Shown: positions 35,372-43,458 of the stretch, piece after piece
Position numbering within the stretch: the stretch's first letter is position 1
Layout of the letters: each line of letters opens with the position of its first letter
NCBI RefSeq assembly: GCF_015548375.1
Contig: NZ_JADMWW010000017.1
Span: 1 to 60,422 of the forward strand
Length of the DNA: 60,422 nucleotides
Source of the DNA: Collinsella aerofaciens
GTDB taxonomy: Bacteria > Actinomycetota > Coriobacteriia > Coriobacteriales > Coriobacteriaceae
Direction of reading: 5' to 3'
Notes under the pieces: generated by a model
What the model was told of the DNA's origin: nothing
What the model saw: the letters and a program-made list of their open reading frames with translations, nothing else
The model's database searches: none
Made by a program: the position numbers and the translations under genes

Positions 35372-35623
35372 GAGCTGAACCCCAAAGGTATCGACAAGGG
35401 CTTGGGCGTGGCGCGAGCGCTGGAGTATCTGGGCCGCACCGGCAACGCGCGCACCTTTGGCTTTGGCGATTCGGGCAACGACCTGGGCATGCTCGCTGCC
35501 GTCGAGACGGCTGTAGCCATGGGCAACGCCATGCCCGAGGTCAAAGCGGTCGCCGACTACGTGACCGACGATGTCGTCCACGACGGCACCGTCACAGCGA
35601 TGCGCCACTTTGGGTTGATTTAA
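35372..35623 (+). pseudogene. C-terminal stump of a Cof-type HAD phosphatase
   Basis: 83 codons matching only the last third of a HAD-IIB phosphatase: ELNPKGIDKGLGVARALEYL (motif III lysine) and FGFGDSGNDLGMLAAV (motif IV), closing VTAMRHFGLI. Motif I and the cap are missing. Sequence before about 35370 no longer resembles the family. The gene was probably cut when the 26-35 kb cluster inserted or by a deletion. Confidence 0.8.
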
Positions 35624-35624
35624 T

Positions 35625-35665
35625 AAATGGCCGGGTCGCCCGCAGTGGGGGCGACCCGGCCATTT
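35625..35665. terminator. Perfect 17-bp bidirectional terminator
   Basis: AAATGGCCGGGTCGCCC (35625-35641) is perfectly complementary to 35649-35665. It begins right after the HAD stump's stop and ends 3 bases before the convergent DeoR gene. Confidence 0.88.
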
Positions 35666-35668
35666 GAG

Positions 35669-36460
35669 CTATTTTGCAATATAGAGCTTGGGATGACTGC
35701 GACTGCTCTCGATCGCCGCCGTCATGATGCCCTCGTCGTCTCCATCAACGATGATGCCGTCGAGGTCATCGATCTGCGCGGACTGATAAAAACTGGTCTT
35801 GTTGAACTTTCCCTGGTCAACCATCATGTAGCCCTGGTTTGAGTTGGTAAGGTACATATGCTTGATCATGGCCGAGAAGTCGTGCTCGACGGTAAAACCG
35901 TGGTCGGGGTGGAATCCGTCGGCACTGACAAACGCCTTGTCGGCATGTAGTTTGCTCATGCAGTCGAGCGTCAGTGCGCCCGCGAGATAGAGGTGCCCCT
36001 TGCGCACGGAGCCGCCCAGCAGCACTACCGAAGCATTGGGGAGATTGAAGCTGGCGTAGTTCGCGATTGCAAGATCGCCGGTGATAATGGTGATCTCACG
36101 CTTGTCCATGAGGGCCTTAGCGAAGTAAAAGCCTGTGGTGCCGATATCAATTACCAGAACATCGCCATCATCAACAAGAGTTGCTGCGGTTGCGGCGATG
36201 GCCTCCTTGGCCTCGACTTGGACATTGATGCGCTCCTCGGGATACGAGATTGCGTTGGAGCGAGAAAGCGATACCGCTCCGCCGCGTACGCGACGCAGCT
36301 TGCCTTCGGATTCCAGCGAGATGAGGTCGTGCCGTGCGGTGACTTCCGAAACCGAAAAACGGCGAACGATGTCGGATACCGAGATATTTGGCTTTTCGGC
36401 CAGCCAATTCATGATAAATCGCTGACGCTCGGCCGGTGAAAGGTCTGAAGTAGATGCCAT
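35669..36460 (-). CDS. DeoR-family transcriptional regulator
   Basis: A 263-residue sugar-phosphate-responsive repressor. The N-terminal HTH has the DeoR pattern: RFIMNWLAEKPNISVSDI and FSVSEVTARHDLISLE, then RVRGGAV. The effector domain shows VIDIGTTG, ITGDLAIAN and VLLGGSVRKG. The start is ATG 36460 behind AAAGGAG. It is divergent from the FSA/ascorbate-type PTS operon, its likely target. Confidence 0.9.
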   Translation of the reverse strand: MASTSDLSPAERQRFIMNWLAEKPNISVSDIVRRFSVSEVTARHDLISLESEGKLRRVRGGAVSLSRSNAISYPEERINVQVEAKEAIAATAATLVDDGDVLVIDIGTTGFYFAKALMDKREITIITGDLAIANYASFNLPNASVVLLGGSVRKGHLYLAGALTLDCMSKLHADKAFVSADGFHPDHGFTVEHDFSAMIKHMYLTNSNQGYMMVDQGKFNKTSFYQSAQIDDLDGIIVDGDDEGIMTAAIESSRSHPKLYIAK

Positions 36461-36692
36461 ATGCCGCTCCTTTTGAACAAAAGGTAAAAGATGCGCCTTT
36501 CGTAATCGAAATATAACGTATCGATATGAAAAGAACAAGGCAAATTCGAATGAATCAAAAGAACGGAATGGCATGTCACAAATGCATGCGTAGCAGATAG
36601 TTCGCACGTAAACGGGCTATAAAGAGTCTCATTCTGAAGGTGCCGCCCAAAAGAAGTACGTTCACGCCCGATATTCGACCGTTCACGGAAAG

Positions 36693-36780
36693 TTGACAAT
36701 TGAGCTTTCGATAGCTTTTGAAATAGTTTATAAAAGAAAACCGAAAAGCTTTTGAAACAAAGAAGAAGGCTTTCGATAGC
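36693..36780 (+). promoter_or_regulatory. Promoter region with DeoR-type direct repeats
   Basis: GCTTTCGATAGC occurs at 36704-36715 and again at 36769-36780; AGCTTTTGAAA occurs at 36713-36723 and 36747-36757. A TTGACA -35-like box lies at 36693-36698. Paired direct repeats about 65 bases apart suit a looping DeoR repressor. The rest of the 348 bp gap (36461-36692) is AT-richer and shows no gene. Confidence 0.6.
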
Positions 36781-36808
36781 AATAGTGTTAGATGAGAAAG
36801 GACCGAAC

Positions 36809-37519
36809 ATGGCGATCAAGGTGTTTGCCGACGGCGCTAACCTCGAGGGCATGCTTGACATGCATGACAATGGCAACGTTCAGGGCTTCACGACCAATCC
36901 TTCCCTTATGAAGGCCGGCGGCGTGACCGACTACCGCGCTTTTGCCAAGACGGTTCTTGAGCACATTACTGATGTGTCGGTCTCTTTTGAGGTATTCGCC
37001 GACGACGAGGCGGGTATGGAAGCCGAGGCTCGCGAGATTGCAACCTGGGCAGACAACGTCTACGTTAAGATCCCGGCGCTCAACACCAAGGGTGAGTCCA
37101 CTGCCGCGCTGGTCAAGCGCCTTTCTGCCGACGGCATCAAGGTGAATGTCACCACTATCTTCACGCCCGAGCAGGTCGACGAGTTTGTCGATGCCGTCTC
37201 TGCCGAGACCCCCTCTATTCTGTCCATCTTTGCCGGTCGCATTGCCGATACCGGCGTCGATCCGCTGCCCCTCATGGCGGAGTCCGTAAAGAAGGCTGCC
37301 GTTAAGCCTGCTGCCGAGGTTCTCTGGGCGTCTACGCGCGAGGTCCTCAATATCTTCCAGGCGGAGTCCGTTGGCTGCCAGATCATTACGGTCCCCAATG
37401 CCCTTCTTGCCAAGCGCAAGAATTTCGGGAAAGATTTGCTTGAGTACTCGCTTGATACGGTCAAGGGCTTTGCCCGCGACATTCAGGCGCTTGGTTTTCA
37501 TATCCTGCCCGAGGAGTAG
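36809..37519 (+). CDS. fsa: Fructose-6-phosphate aldolase / transaldolase-like protein (copy 1)
   Basis: A 236-residue member of the small transaldolase (FSA/TalC) family: IKVFADGANLEGM, GFTTNPSLM, the Schiff-base lysine in VYVKIP, VNVTTIFTP and SIFAGRIADTGVDP. Such enzymes make or split fructose-6-phosphate (dihydroxyacetone + glyceraldehyde-3-P) or related ketose phosphates. It is about 83% identical by eye to the gene at 40113. ATG 36809 follows GAAAGGACC. PTS IIA follows after 9 bases, so the enzyme is expressed with the transporter. Confidence 0.9.
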   Translation: MAIKVFADGANLEGMLDMHDNGNVQGFTTNPSLMKAGGVTDYRAFAKTVLEHITDVSVSFEVFADDEAGMEAEAREIATWADNVYVKIPALNTKGESTAALVKRLSADGIKVNVTTIFTPEQVDEFVDAVSAETPSILSIFAGRIADTGVDPLPLMAESVKKAAVKPAAEVLWASTREVLNIFQAESVGCQIITVPNALLAKRKNFGKDLLEYSLDTVKGFARDIQALGFHILPEE

Positions 37520-37528
37520 GGGACGAGC

Positions 37529-37975
37529 ATGCTGACCGATCTTCTTAAGCCCGAGCTTGTTGCCTGCCACGTCGAGGCCTCCGACTGGGAGGAAGCGATC
37601 AGGGCATGCGGTAAGTTGCTCGTAGACGCTGGCAAATGCGACCAGAGCTATGTTGACGCCATGATTTCATCGGTTCACAAATTCGGCCCCTATATGGTCT
37701 TGGAAGAGGGCATCGCCATGCCCCACGCTCAGGCAGATGGCAATGTGAGTGAAGCGGGGATCTGTATCGTCACGCTTGACCCTGCCATTGCGTTTGGACA
37801 CGAGGATTTCGATCCGGTTCACGTGCTCGTGGGTATTTGCGCACCCGACCCCAAGGCTCATCTTGGCTGCTTGGCGGAGCTTTCGCAGATGTTCGAGGAC
37901 GAGGACTGCGTTGCCAAGCTCAGCGCATGCGATACGCCCGAGCAGGTTTTGGAGACCATGCGTTCATTCTTTTAG
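37529..37975 (+). CDS. PTS IIA component, fructose/mannitol/ascorbate (EIIA-2) type
   Basis: A 148-residue EIIA-2 domain; the phospho-acceptor is H66 in EEGIAMPHAQ. It has a C-terminal LVGICAPDPKAHLGCL strand-helix typical of UlaC/SgaA-like IIA. It works with the IIB and UlaA-like IIC downstream. GGGGACGAGC precedes the ATG. Confidence 0.92.
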   Translation: MLTDLLKPELVACHVEASDWEEAIRACGKLLVDAGKCDQSYVDAMISSVHKFGPYMVLEEGIAMPHAQADGNVSEAGICIVTLDPAIAFGHEDFDPVHVLVGICAPDPKAHLGCLAELSQMFEDEDCVAKLSACDTPEQVLETMRSFF

Positions 37976-38050
37976 GCCTTAATGGCACGGCGATGCGTCG
38001 CCGCTTTTGGATAGACGGAAAACCGTCACGTGTAGGAGAGGAAGGTTGCC

Positions 38051-38326
38051 ATGCATATCATCACCGTATGCGGAAACGGCATCGGGTCCAGCCTGATGCT
38101 CGCTGGCAAAGTCGAGGAGCTTTGCGAGGAGGAGGGCATCAAGGCCGACGTTGAGTCTATGGACCTGAACGGTGCTTCTTCCGCAAATCCGGATCTGTTC
38201 ATCACCGTTAAGGAACTTGCCCCCGAGCTCCACGGCAACGTTGTGATCGTTCGCAGCTATGTGAACAAGAAGAAGATCCGCGAAGACGCCCTCGAGGCAA
38301 TCAAGGCGGCCGCCGCTAACGCCTAA
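38051..38326 (+). CDS. PTS IIB component, ascorbate/lactose type
   Basis: A 91-residue IIB protein with active Cys7 in ITVCGNGIGSSLM, the family's phosphate loop. GGAGAGGAAGG precedes the ATG. It accepts phosphate from the upstream IIA and passes it to the sugar in the UlaA-like permease. Confidence 0.93.
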   Translation: MHIITVCGNGIGSSLMLAGKVEELCEEEGIKADVESMDLNGASSANPDLFITVKELAPELHGNVVIVRSYVNKKKIREDALEAIKAAAANA

Positions 38327-38397
38327 AGCGGCACAAAAAAGGGCGGTTCCCTGTGGAAGAGGGAAACGCGCCCACGTTAGAGAGAAAGGAAGCGCAG

Positions 38398-39789
38398 ATG
38401 CAAGCCATCCTTCCCATACTTGAGTTTATCCAATCGATTCTGACCAAGCCAGCGTGGATTATGGGTCTATTTGCCTTTGTGGGCCTTGTCGCGCTTAAGC
38501 GTCCTGCCCACAAGGTGATGACGGGCACTCTGAAGCCCATTCTTGGTTACATCATGCTGTCCGCCGGCGCCGCTGTTGTTCAGGAGAACCTTGCTCCGCT
38601 GGGTACCTTCATCGAGACCGGTTTCCACATCACCGGCGTCGTGCCCAACAACGAGGTCGTTGTTTCGATGGCTCAGAGCGTCCTCGGCGTTCAGACCATG
38701 ATGATCCTGATTCTCGGCTATGTCGTGAACATTATCATTGCCCGCTTTACCAAGTTTAAGTACATCTTCCTGACGGGCCATCACAGCATGTTTATGGCCT
38801 GCCTGCTGTCTGCCGTTCTGCAGGCATCTGGCTTCCAGGATGTCCAGCTTGTCATCGTGGGCGGCATGTTCCTGGGCCTCGTGAGCGCTATGCTTCCCGC
38901 CGTTGGTCAGCGTTTCACCGAGAAGGTTACCGATGGCGATGAAATCGCCATGGGCCACTTCGGTTCACTCGCCTATTACATCTCCGCTGCAGTCGGTACG
39001 CTTTTTGCTAAGGACGCCGAGGAGAACAGCACCGAGAAGATCGAGGTTCCCGAGAAGTTCGCCTTCCTGCGCGACACTACCATCTCCACGGCTCTTACCA
39101 TGGCCTTCTTCTACCTGGTTACCGCTTTCGCCGCTTACATCGCAGATCCTGCGGTCGTTACCAAGACCGCTGGCGGCGACAACGTGATTGTCTATGCCCT
39201 GACCTGTGCCCTGTCCTTTGCCGTTGGTGTCACCATCGTCTATAACGGCGTTCGTATGATCCTTGCCGACCTGGTCCCGGCTTTCCAGGGCATCTCCAAC
39301 AAGCTGATCCCCGGTGCCATCCCCGCCGTCGACTGCGCTGTCTTCTTCCCCTATGCTCCCACCGCCGTCATCCTCGGCTTTGTCGCTTCCTTTATCGGTG
39401 GCGTGGTCGGTATGTTCATCGTGGGCGCTACCCTGGGCATCTTCATCATCCCGGGCATGGTTCCCCACTTCTTCTGCGGTGCTACCGCGGGCATCTACGG
39501 CAATGCTACCGGCGGTCGCAAGGGCGCAGCTCTTGGCGCTTTCGTCAACGGCCTGCTCATCACCTTCGCCCCGGCCCTGCTCCTGCCCGTTCTTGACGTC
39601 TTTGGCTTCAAGAACACTACGTTCGGCGACTTCGATTTCTCCGTCATTGGTATTACGCTTGGCCGCGCTGCCGAGGCCTTCGGTACCACCGGTGTCTACG
39701 CGATTCTTGCTGTCCTTCTGATCGTCGCCTTCGTCCCCAACTTCATCCACACCAAGGGTGCTGTGATTAACCACGTTGAGGAAGAGTAA
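38398..39789 (+). CDS. PTS IIC component, UlaA (ascorbate) family
   Basis: A 463-residue permease with about 11 membrane segments. FLTGHHSMFMACLLSA, GDEIAMGHFGSL, VPAFQGISNKLIPGAIPAVDCAVF (described) and FFCGATAGIYGNATGG match the UlaA family. The start is ATG 38398 after AGAGAAAGGA; the in-frame GTG 38353 lacks a site. Because no ulaD/E/F-like genes are present and FSA-type aldolases lie on both sides, the sugar may not be ascorbate. A strong terminator follows at 39848. Confidence 0.9.
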   Translation: MQAILPILEFIQSILTKPAWIMGLFAFVGLVALKRPAHKVMTGTLKPILGYIMLSAGAAVVQENLAPLGTFIETGFHITGVVPNNEVVVSMAQSVLGVQTMMILILGYVVNIIIARFTKFKYIFLTGHHSMFMACLLSAVLQASGFQDVQLVIVGGMFLGLVSAMLPAVGQRFTEKVTDGDEIAMGHFGSLAYYISAAVGTLFAKDAEENSTEKIEVPEKFAFLRDTTISTALTMAFFYLVTAFAAYIADPAVVTKTAGGDNVIVYALTCALSFAVGVTIVYNGVRMILADLVPAFQGISNKLIPGAIPAVDCAVFFPYAPTAVILGFVASFIGGVVGMFIVGATLGIFIIPGMVPHFFCGATAGIYGNATGGRKGAALGAFVNGLLITFAPALLLPVLDVFGFKNTTFGDFDFSVIGITLGRAAEAFGTTGVYAILAVLLIVAFVPNFIHTKGAVINHVEEE

Positions 39790-39847
39790 TCCAGGCATAC
39801 GTTAAGCCCTAATCGGGCGGAGCTCCGATAACCGGCTCCTACACGGA

Positions 39848-39886
39848 AGCGGTGGCGTCTCAAATGAGGCGTCACCGCTTTTGTTT
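39848..39886 (+). terminator. Terminator of the ascorbate-type PTS operon
   Basis: AGCGGTGGCGTCTC pairs with GAGGCGTCACCGCT (one G-T pair) around AAAT, followed by TTTTGTTTT. It separates the PTS from the second FSA gene. Confidence 0.85.
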
Positions 39887-40112
39887 TGGAGTGGTTGTGA
39901 AAACGTACCGGTGAAGCGCTGTCTCTGCGCCGCGAACGGAATCAACCGCGATGATCAGCAAAAACGTTTTGCCGCTGGGGTGTCGATATAAAAATGGTAA
40001 AACTGCAAAACCGTTCGCCGAGAAGATAAAAACCCGCAGTTCACGCCTTGATAAACGTAGGTAAAGTGTTTAGCAGTTTATCGGCCGTATGCTAACGAAA
40101 GGAATCAGGCAG

Positions 40113-40817
40113 ATGGCAATCAAGGTGTTCGCTGACGGTGCAAATCTCGAGGGCATGCTCGACATGTACGAGAACGGCAACGTTCAGGGTTTCACGACCA
40201 ACCCGTCCCTTATGAAGAAGGGCGGCGTGACGGATTACCGCGCGTTTGCCAAAGAGGTCTTGACCCACATCACCGATGTATCCGTGTCGTTTGAGGTCTT
40301 TGCCGACGACGTCGAGACCATGGAGGTCGAGGCGCGCGAGATCGCTACCTGGGCCGAGAACGTCTATGTCAAGATTCCGTGCGTGACTACCAAGGGCGAG
40401 TCCACCGCCGAGCTGGTCCGCAAGCTTTCGGCCGACGGCATCAAGGTCAACGTCACCACCATCTTTACGCCTGCGCAGGTCGACGAGATGGTCGAGGCCG
40501 TTGACGCCGAGACGCCGTCAATCATCTCGCTCTTTGCCGGCCGCATCGCCGACACCGGCGTCGACCCCATTCCGTTTATGACGGAGTCGGTCAAGAAGGC
40601 CGCCGCCAAGCCCAACTGCGAGGTCCTGTGGGCGTCCACGCGTGAGCTTATCAATATTTACCAGGCGGAAGGATGCGGTTGCCAGATCATCACGGTGCCC
40701 AACAGCATCCTGGCCAAGCGTAAGAACATCGGCCGTGACCCGTACGAGGTCTCGCTCGATACCGTGCGCGGTTTTGCCAAGGATATCGCCTCGCTCGGTT
40801 TCCATATCCTGCCGTAA
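40113..40817 (+). CDS. fsa: Fructose-6-phosphate aldolase / transaldolase-like protein (copy 2)
   Basis: A 234-residue paralogue of the gene at 36809, with the same motifs (FADGANLEGM, TTNPSLM, VYVKIP, GRIADTGVDP). Differences are scattered (for example MYENG for MHDNG) and the last two Glu are missing. It has its own upstream region: a terminator lies between it and the PTS operon, and the repeats seen before copy 1 are absent, so the two copies may be regulated differently. ATG 40113 follows GAAAGGA by about 10 bases. Confidence 0.9.
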   Translation: MAIKVFADGANLEGMLDMYENGNVQGFTTNPSLMKKGGVTDYRAFAKEVLTHITDVSVSFEVFADDVETMEVEAREIATWAENVYVKIPCVTTKGESTAELVRKLSADGIKVNVTTIFTPAQVDEMVEAVDAETPSIISLFAGRIADTGVDPIPFMTESVKKAAAKPNCEVLWASTRELINIYQAEGCGCQIITVPNSILAKRKNIGRDPYEVSLDTVRGFAKDIASLGFHILP

Positions 40818-40823
40818 GTAAGG

Positions 40824-41047
40824 GTACCCCATCTCGCGACGTGCAAAATCGCGAATATTCAGCATGGTAAAGACTTTTACCAACTTTTATCAGCTTTTAC
40901 CACTTGGTTGAAGCACGGAACGGCCCCCGTTTTGGCTCTAAAAACGCCAAAACGGGGGCCGTTTTTGCTTTTATGGCTCTCCGAGGCGCCGCGGCGCTAT
41001 CGGGAGACACTGAATATTCGCGATTTTGCACGTCGCGAGGGGGGTAC
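40824..41047. repeat. Composite inverted repeat: 30-bp perfect arms around a terminator hairpin
   Basis: Bases 40833-40862 are the exact reverse complement of 41010-41039; the match extends imperfectly into GTACCCC / GGGGTAC outside. In the middle a second perfect inverted repeat of 17 bp (40919-40935 with 40947-40963) ends in a T-run and is a strong terminator for the FSA gene. Between are repeats of ACTTTTA(T/C)CA. After 41047 a short start-like ATGGCGCGC opens only seven codons. The palindromic whole of about 220 bp resembles a miniature element. Confidence 0.82.
40919..40966. terminator. Strong terminator, 17-bp perfect stem
   Basis: AACGGCCCCCGTTTTGG (40919-40935) pairs with 40947-40963, followed by TTTTTGC. 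The loop is 11 bases. It could act in both directions, since the plus strand is also A-rich before the stem's complement. Confidence 0.88.
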
Positions 41048-41199
41048 GATGGCGCGCATTTTTGTGGTGTAAGAGGGAGGGCTGTGTCAGCGCCCCTGCG
41101 CCTAAGGCTATTCTGCCATGCCGTGGCGGTCAAGGACCTTCCTTATGGCCTCGTGCGCGGCCAGCCTGACCGCCCCGAGCCTTTCGCCCTCGAGCGGCT

Positions 41200-42612
41200 C
41201 TGGGTGCCGGCGCGGTCTTCGAGGTCGTGAACGCGTCCGCGAACCCCGTGCTCGTGGGCGGGGAGGAGGTCTCGCCCGGGGAGGTCGCGCTCACGCTCGA
41301 GACCGGGGGAGGGGCCGCGGAGTCCGCGCCCGACGCACTGCCCTACGGCGACTACCTCGTGCGTGAGGTGGAGGCGCCGGAGGGCTACCTCGGCACCGAC
41401 GCCGAGGTCCCGTTCTCCATCGAGGAGGACGGCGAGGTCGTCGAGCTCACCGGGGAGCGCGCGGTGGCCAACCAGGTCAGGCGCGGCGAGCTCGAGCTCG
41501 TGAAGGTCTCCGACGGCGACCTCTCCCGCATGGCGGGCGTGCCGTTCCGCATCACCAGCGCGACCACCGGCGAGTCCCACGTCGTCGTGACCGACGCCAA
41601 CGGGTACGCGAGCACCGCGGCCTCGTGGAACCCGCACACCGCCTCGACCAACGCCAGCGACCAGGCGGCCGAGGGCTCCTGGGACGCCTCGGCCGGCGTG
41701 TGGTTCGGAGCGTCGGGGCCCGACGACTCCAAGGGGGCGCTGCCCTACGACACCTACGAGATCGAGGAGCTCCCCTGCGGGGCCAACGAGGGCAAGGAGC
41801 TCCTCGGCCCCATCGAGGTGCGCGTCTACCGAGACGCCGTGACGGTCGACCTCGGCACGTTCACGAACGACGACCTGCCCTGCACCGTGGTCTCGAAGAA
41901 GTCCGTCACCGGGGAGGGCGAGCTGCCCGGGGCGACGCTGCGCGTCTACGACGCGGACGGCGAGCTTGTGGAGGAGTGGGTCTCCGGCGAGGAGCCCCAC
42001 GAGCTCACGCTGCTCCCGGGCACCTACACGCTCCACGAGGAGCTCGCGCCCGAGGGCTACCTCGTCGCCTCCGACGTTAGATTCGAGGTCGTCGAGGGCG
42101 TCCCCGTGACGCGGGTCGAGATGGTCGACGACTGCACCAGGGTGGACGCGGAGAAGGTCGACGCGGCCACGGGCGAGCCCCTCGCGGGCGCGACCATGCA
42201 GGTCGTGGACGCCGATGGCGCGGTCGTGGAGGAGTGGGTCTCCGACGGGAAGCCGCACCGCATCGAGGCGCTCGCCCCGGGCGAGTACCTCCTCCGCGAG
42301 GCCGAGGCGCCCGAGGGCTACGAGCTGGCCGAGGACGCCCCCTTCACCGTGGAGGAGACGGCTGACGTTCAAGTCGTGACGATGGCGGACGAGGCCCTGC
42401 CGGGGACCGCCCCGGGGACGACGCCCGGCGGCCTGCCCCAGACGGGCGACTGGTCCTGGCTCGTCCCCGCGGCTTGCGCCGCGGGCGCGGCCGCGTGCGT
42501 GGGCGGGGCGATCGCGCTCGGCTCCCGCCGCCGTGCCAAGGCGGGCCCGGCCGCTCCTGGGCCCCATCGCCCGGGAGCCCATGTGAGGGGAGGGAAGCGA
42601 TGGAGACCGTGA
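41200..42612 (+). pseudogene. 5'-truncated LPXTG-anchored surface protein with SpaA-type Ig repeats
   Basis: The frame from about 41200 reads LGAGAVFEVVNASANPVLVG and continues through several SpaA/prealbumin-like modules, each with an APEGY turn (near 41370, 42050 and 42310). It ends in a sorting signal: LPQTG at 42433-42447, a hydrophobic helix and SRRRAKAG. No signal peptide exists: the frame has a stop at 41167 and the sequence before about 41195 is not related. GTG 41227 could start a ~461-residue product without export signal. It is most likely the 3' part of a large adhesin or pilin gene left by rearrangement. No sortase is nearby. Confidence 0.8.
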
Positions 42613-42719
42613 TCGCCTGCGCCATCACCGCGGTCGTCTCCTCGACGGTCACGCTCGTCGCCTACGCGTGCTGCGTGGCGGCGGGCAACGCGGACCGTAG
42701 GGAGGAAGGAAGCGAGTAG
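42600..42719 (+). CDS. 39-residue Cys-containing membrane peptide (copy 1)
   Basis: GGGGAGGGAAGCG precedes ATG 42600. The product METVIACAITAVVSSTVTLV continues AYACCVAAG and ends in a charged tail NADRREEGSE. It is one hydrophobic helix with three cysteines. It overlaps the end of the LPXTG gene by 13 bases. A second copy with the same ribosome site, a closely similar product and the same downstream hairpin lies at 46157. Conservation of the reading frame between copies, with several changes, supports real coding. Function unknown. Confidence 0.7.
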   Translation: METVIACAITAVVSSTVTLVAYACCVAAGNADRREEGSE

Positions 42720-42748
42720 ACCGCGACCGTGACAGTTTGTCATGGCAG

Positions 42749-42785
42749 GGAGCCCCGCCGAGGAGGAGTGCCTCGACGGGGCTCC
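42749..42785 (+). terminator. Terminator-like hairpin of peptide cassette 1
   Basis: GGAGCCCCG-CCGAGG pairs with CCTCGA-CGGGGCTCC. The same hairpin, with a different loop, follows copy 2 (46306). It is preceded by a small GTGACA/TGTCAT-type hairpin near 42729. Between 42786 and 42903 no gene is supported. Confidence 0.75.
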
Positions 42786-42903
42786 ATCTATTCCATGGCG
42801 TACGCGGCGCCGTGGGGATTGTCGGTTGGCGCCGAACGCCCGCCACAAACGGGAGGATGGCCACTGCGGCGGCCGATGCCGTGGATACGGCAAGTCGGGT
42901 CGT

Positions 42904-43290
42904 CTAACTCACAAAGAGGCCGCCCTGGGACACCCCGTAGGCCACCACCAGCGCGAAGAGCGCCAGGACGACGCAGCCGACGACCACGAACGCCCGCCAT
43001 GCCCGGGATATGGCCTCCTTGCCCCGCTCGACGTCGGAGTAGATCGACGAGATCTGCTTCTCGGACTCGTTGAGGGCGCGCACGTCGCCCACGTCGACGC
43101 CCCTCACGAGCTCGTCGAGGCTCATCTCGTAGTAGTCGGACAGCAGGACGAGCCTCTGGAAGTCGGGGTAGGACTGGGCGAGCTCCCACTTCGACACCGT
43201 CTGCCTCGAGACGCCGAGCTCGTATCCGAGCTGCTCCTGCGAGAGCCCCCGCTTCCTCCGAAGATCGATGAGTCGCTCGTTAAAGTTCAT
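42904..43290 (-). CDS. XRE-family regulator with a C-terminal membrane helix
   Basis: A 128-residue protein. The N-terminal helix-turn-helix of Cro/CI type is clear: RLIDLRRKRGLSQEQLGYEL and VSRQTVSKWE. A linker and one membrane helix follow (about 102-122, AFVVVGCVVLALFALVVAYG). ATG 43290 is behind AAAGGAACGG. Membrane-tethered XRE proteins of this kind are common in Coriobacteriia and clostridia; signal unknown. It is 168 bases from the next minus-strand regulator. Confidence 0.85.
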   Translation of the reverse strand: MNFNERLIDLRRKRGLSQEQLGYELGVSRQTVSKWELAQSYPDFQRLVLLSDYYEMSLDELVRGVDVGDVRALNESEKQISSIYSDVERGKEAISRAWRAFVVVGCVVLALFALVVAYGVSQGGLFVS

Positions 43291-43458
43291 GGCCGTTCCT
43301 TTCTTTCGGCGGTCGCGTTGCGCCATTCCGGCGCACAACCGAATGGAACCGCGAACCGGGTTCGAGTGCCACCAATGAGGGTTGGCAATTTGTCAACCTG
43401 GGACGGCACCGGGCGACCGCCGGCTCGGGCGTCTCCTTCGGAGTACGGCAGACGGCCC

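Noticed and set aside
41048-41074. Start-like ATGGCGCGC with upstream GGGGGG as a new gene
   Set aside because: It runs into TAA after seven codons; it overlaps the arm of the inverted repeat.
41143-42582. 479-codon minus-strand frame opposite the LPXTG gene
   Set aside because: The plus strand shows SpaA modules and LPQTG with membrane anchor; the minus frame is compositional.
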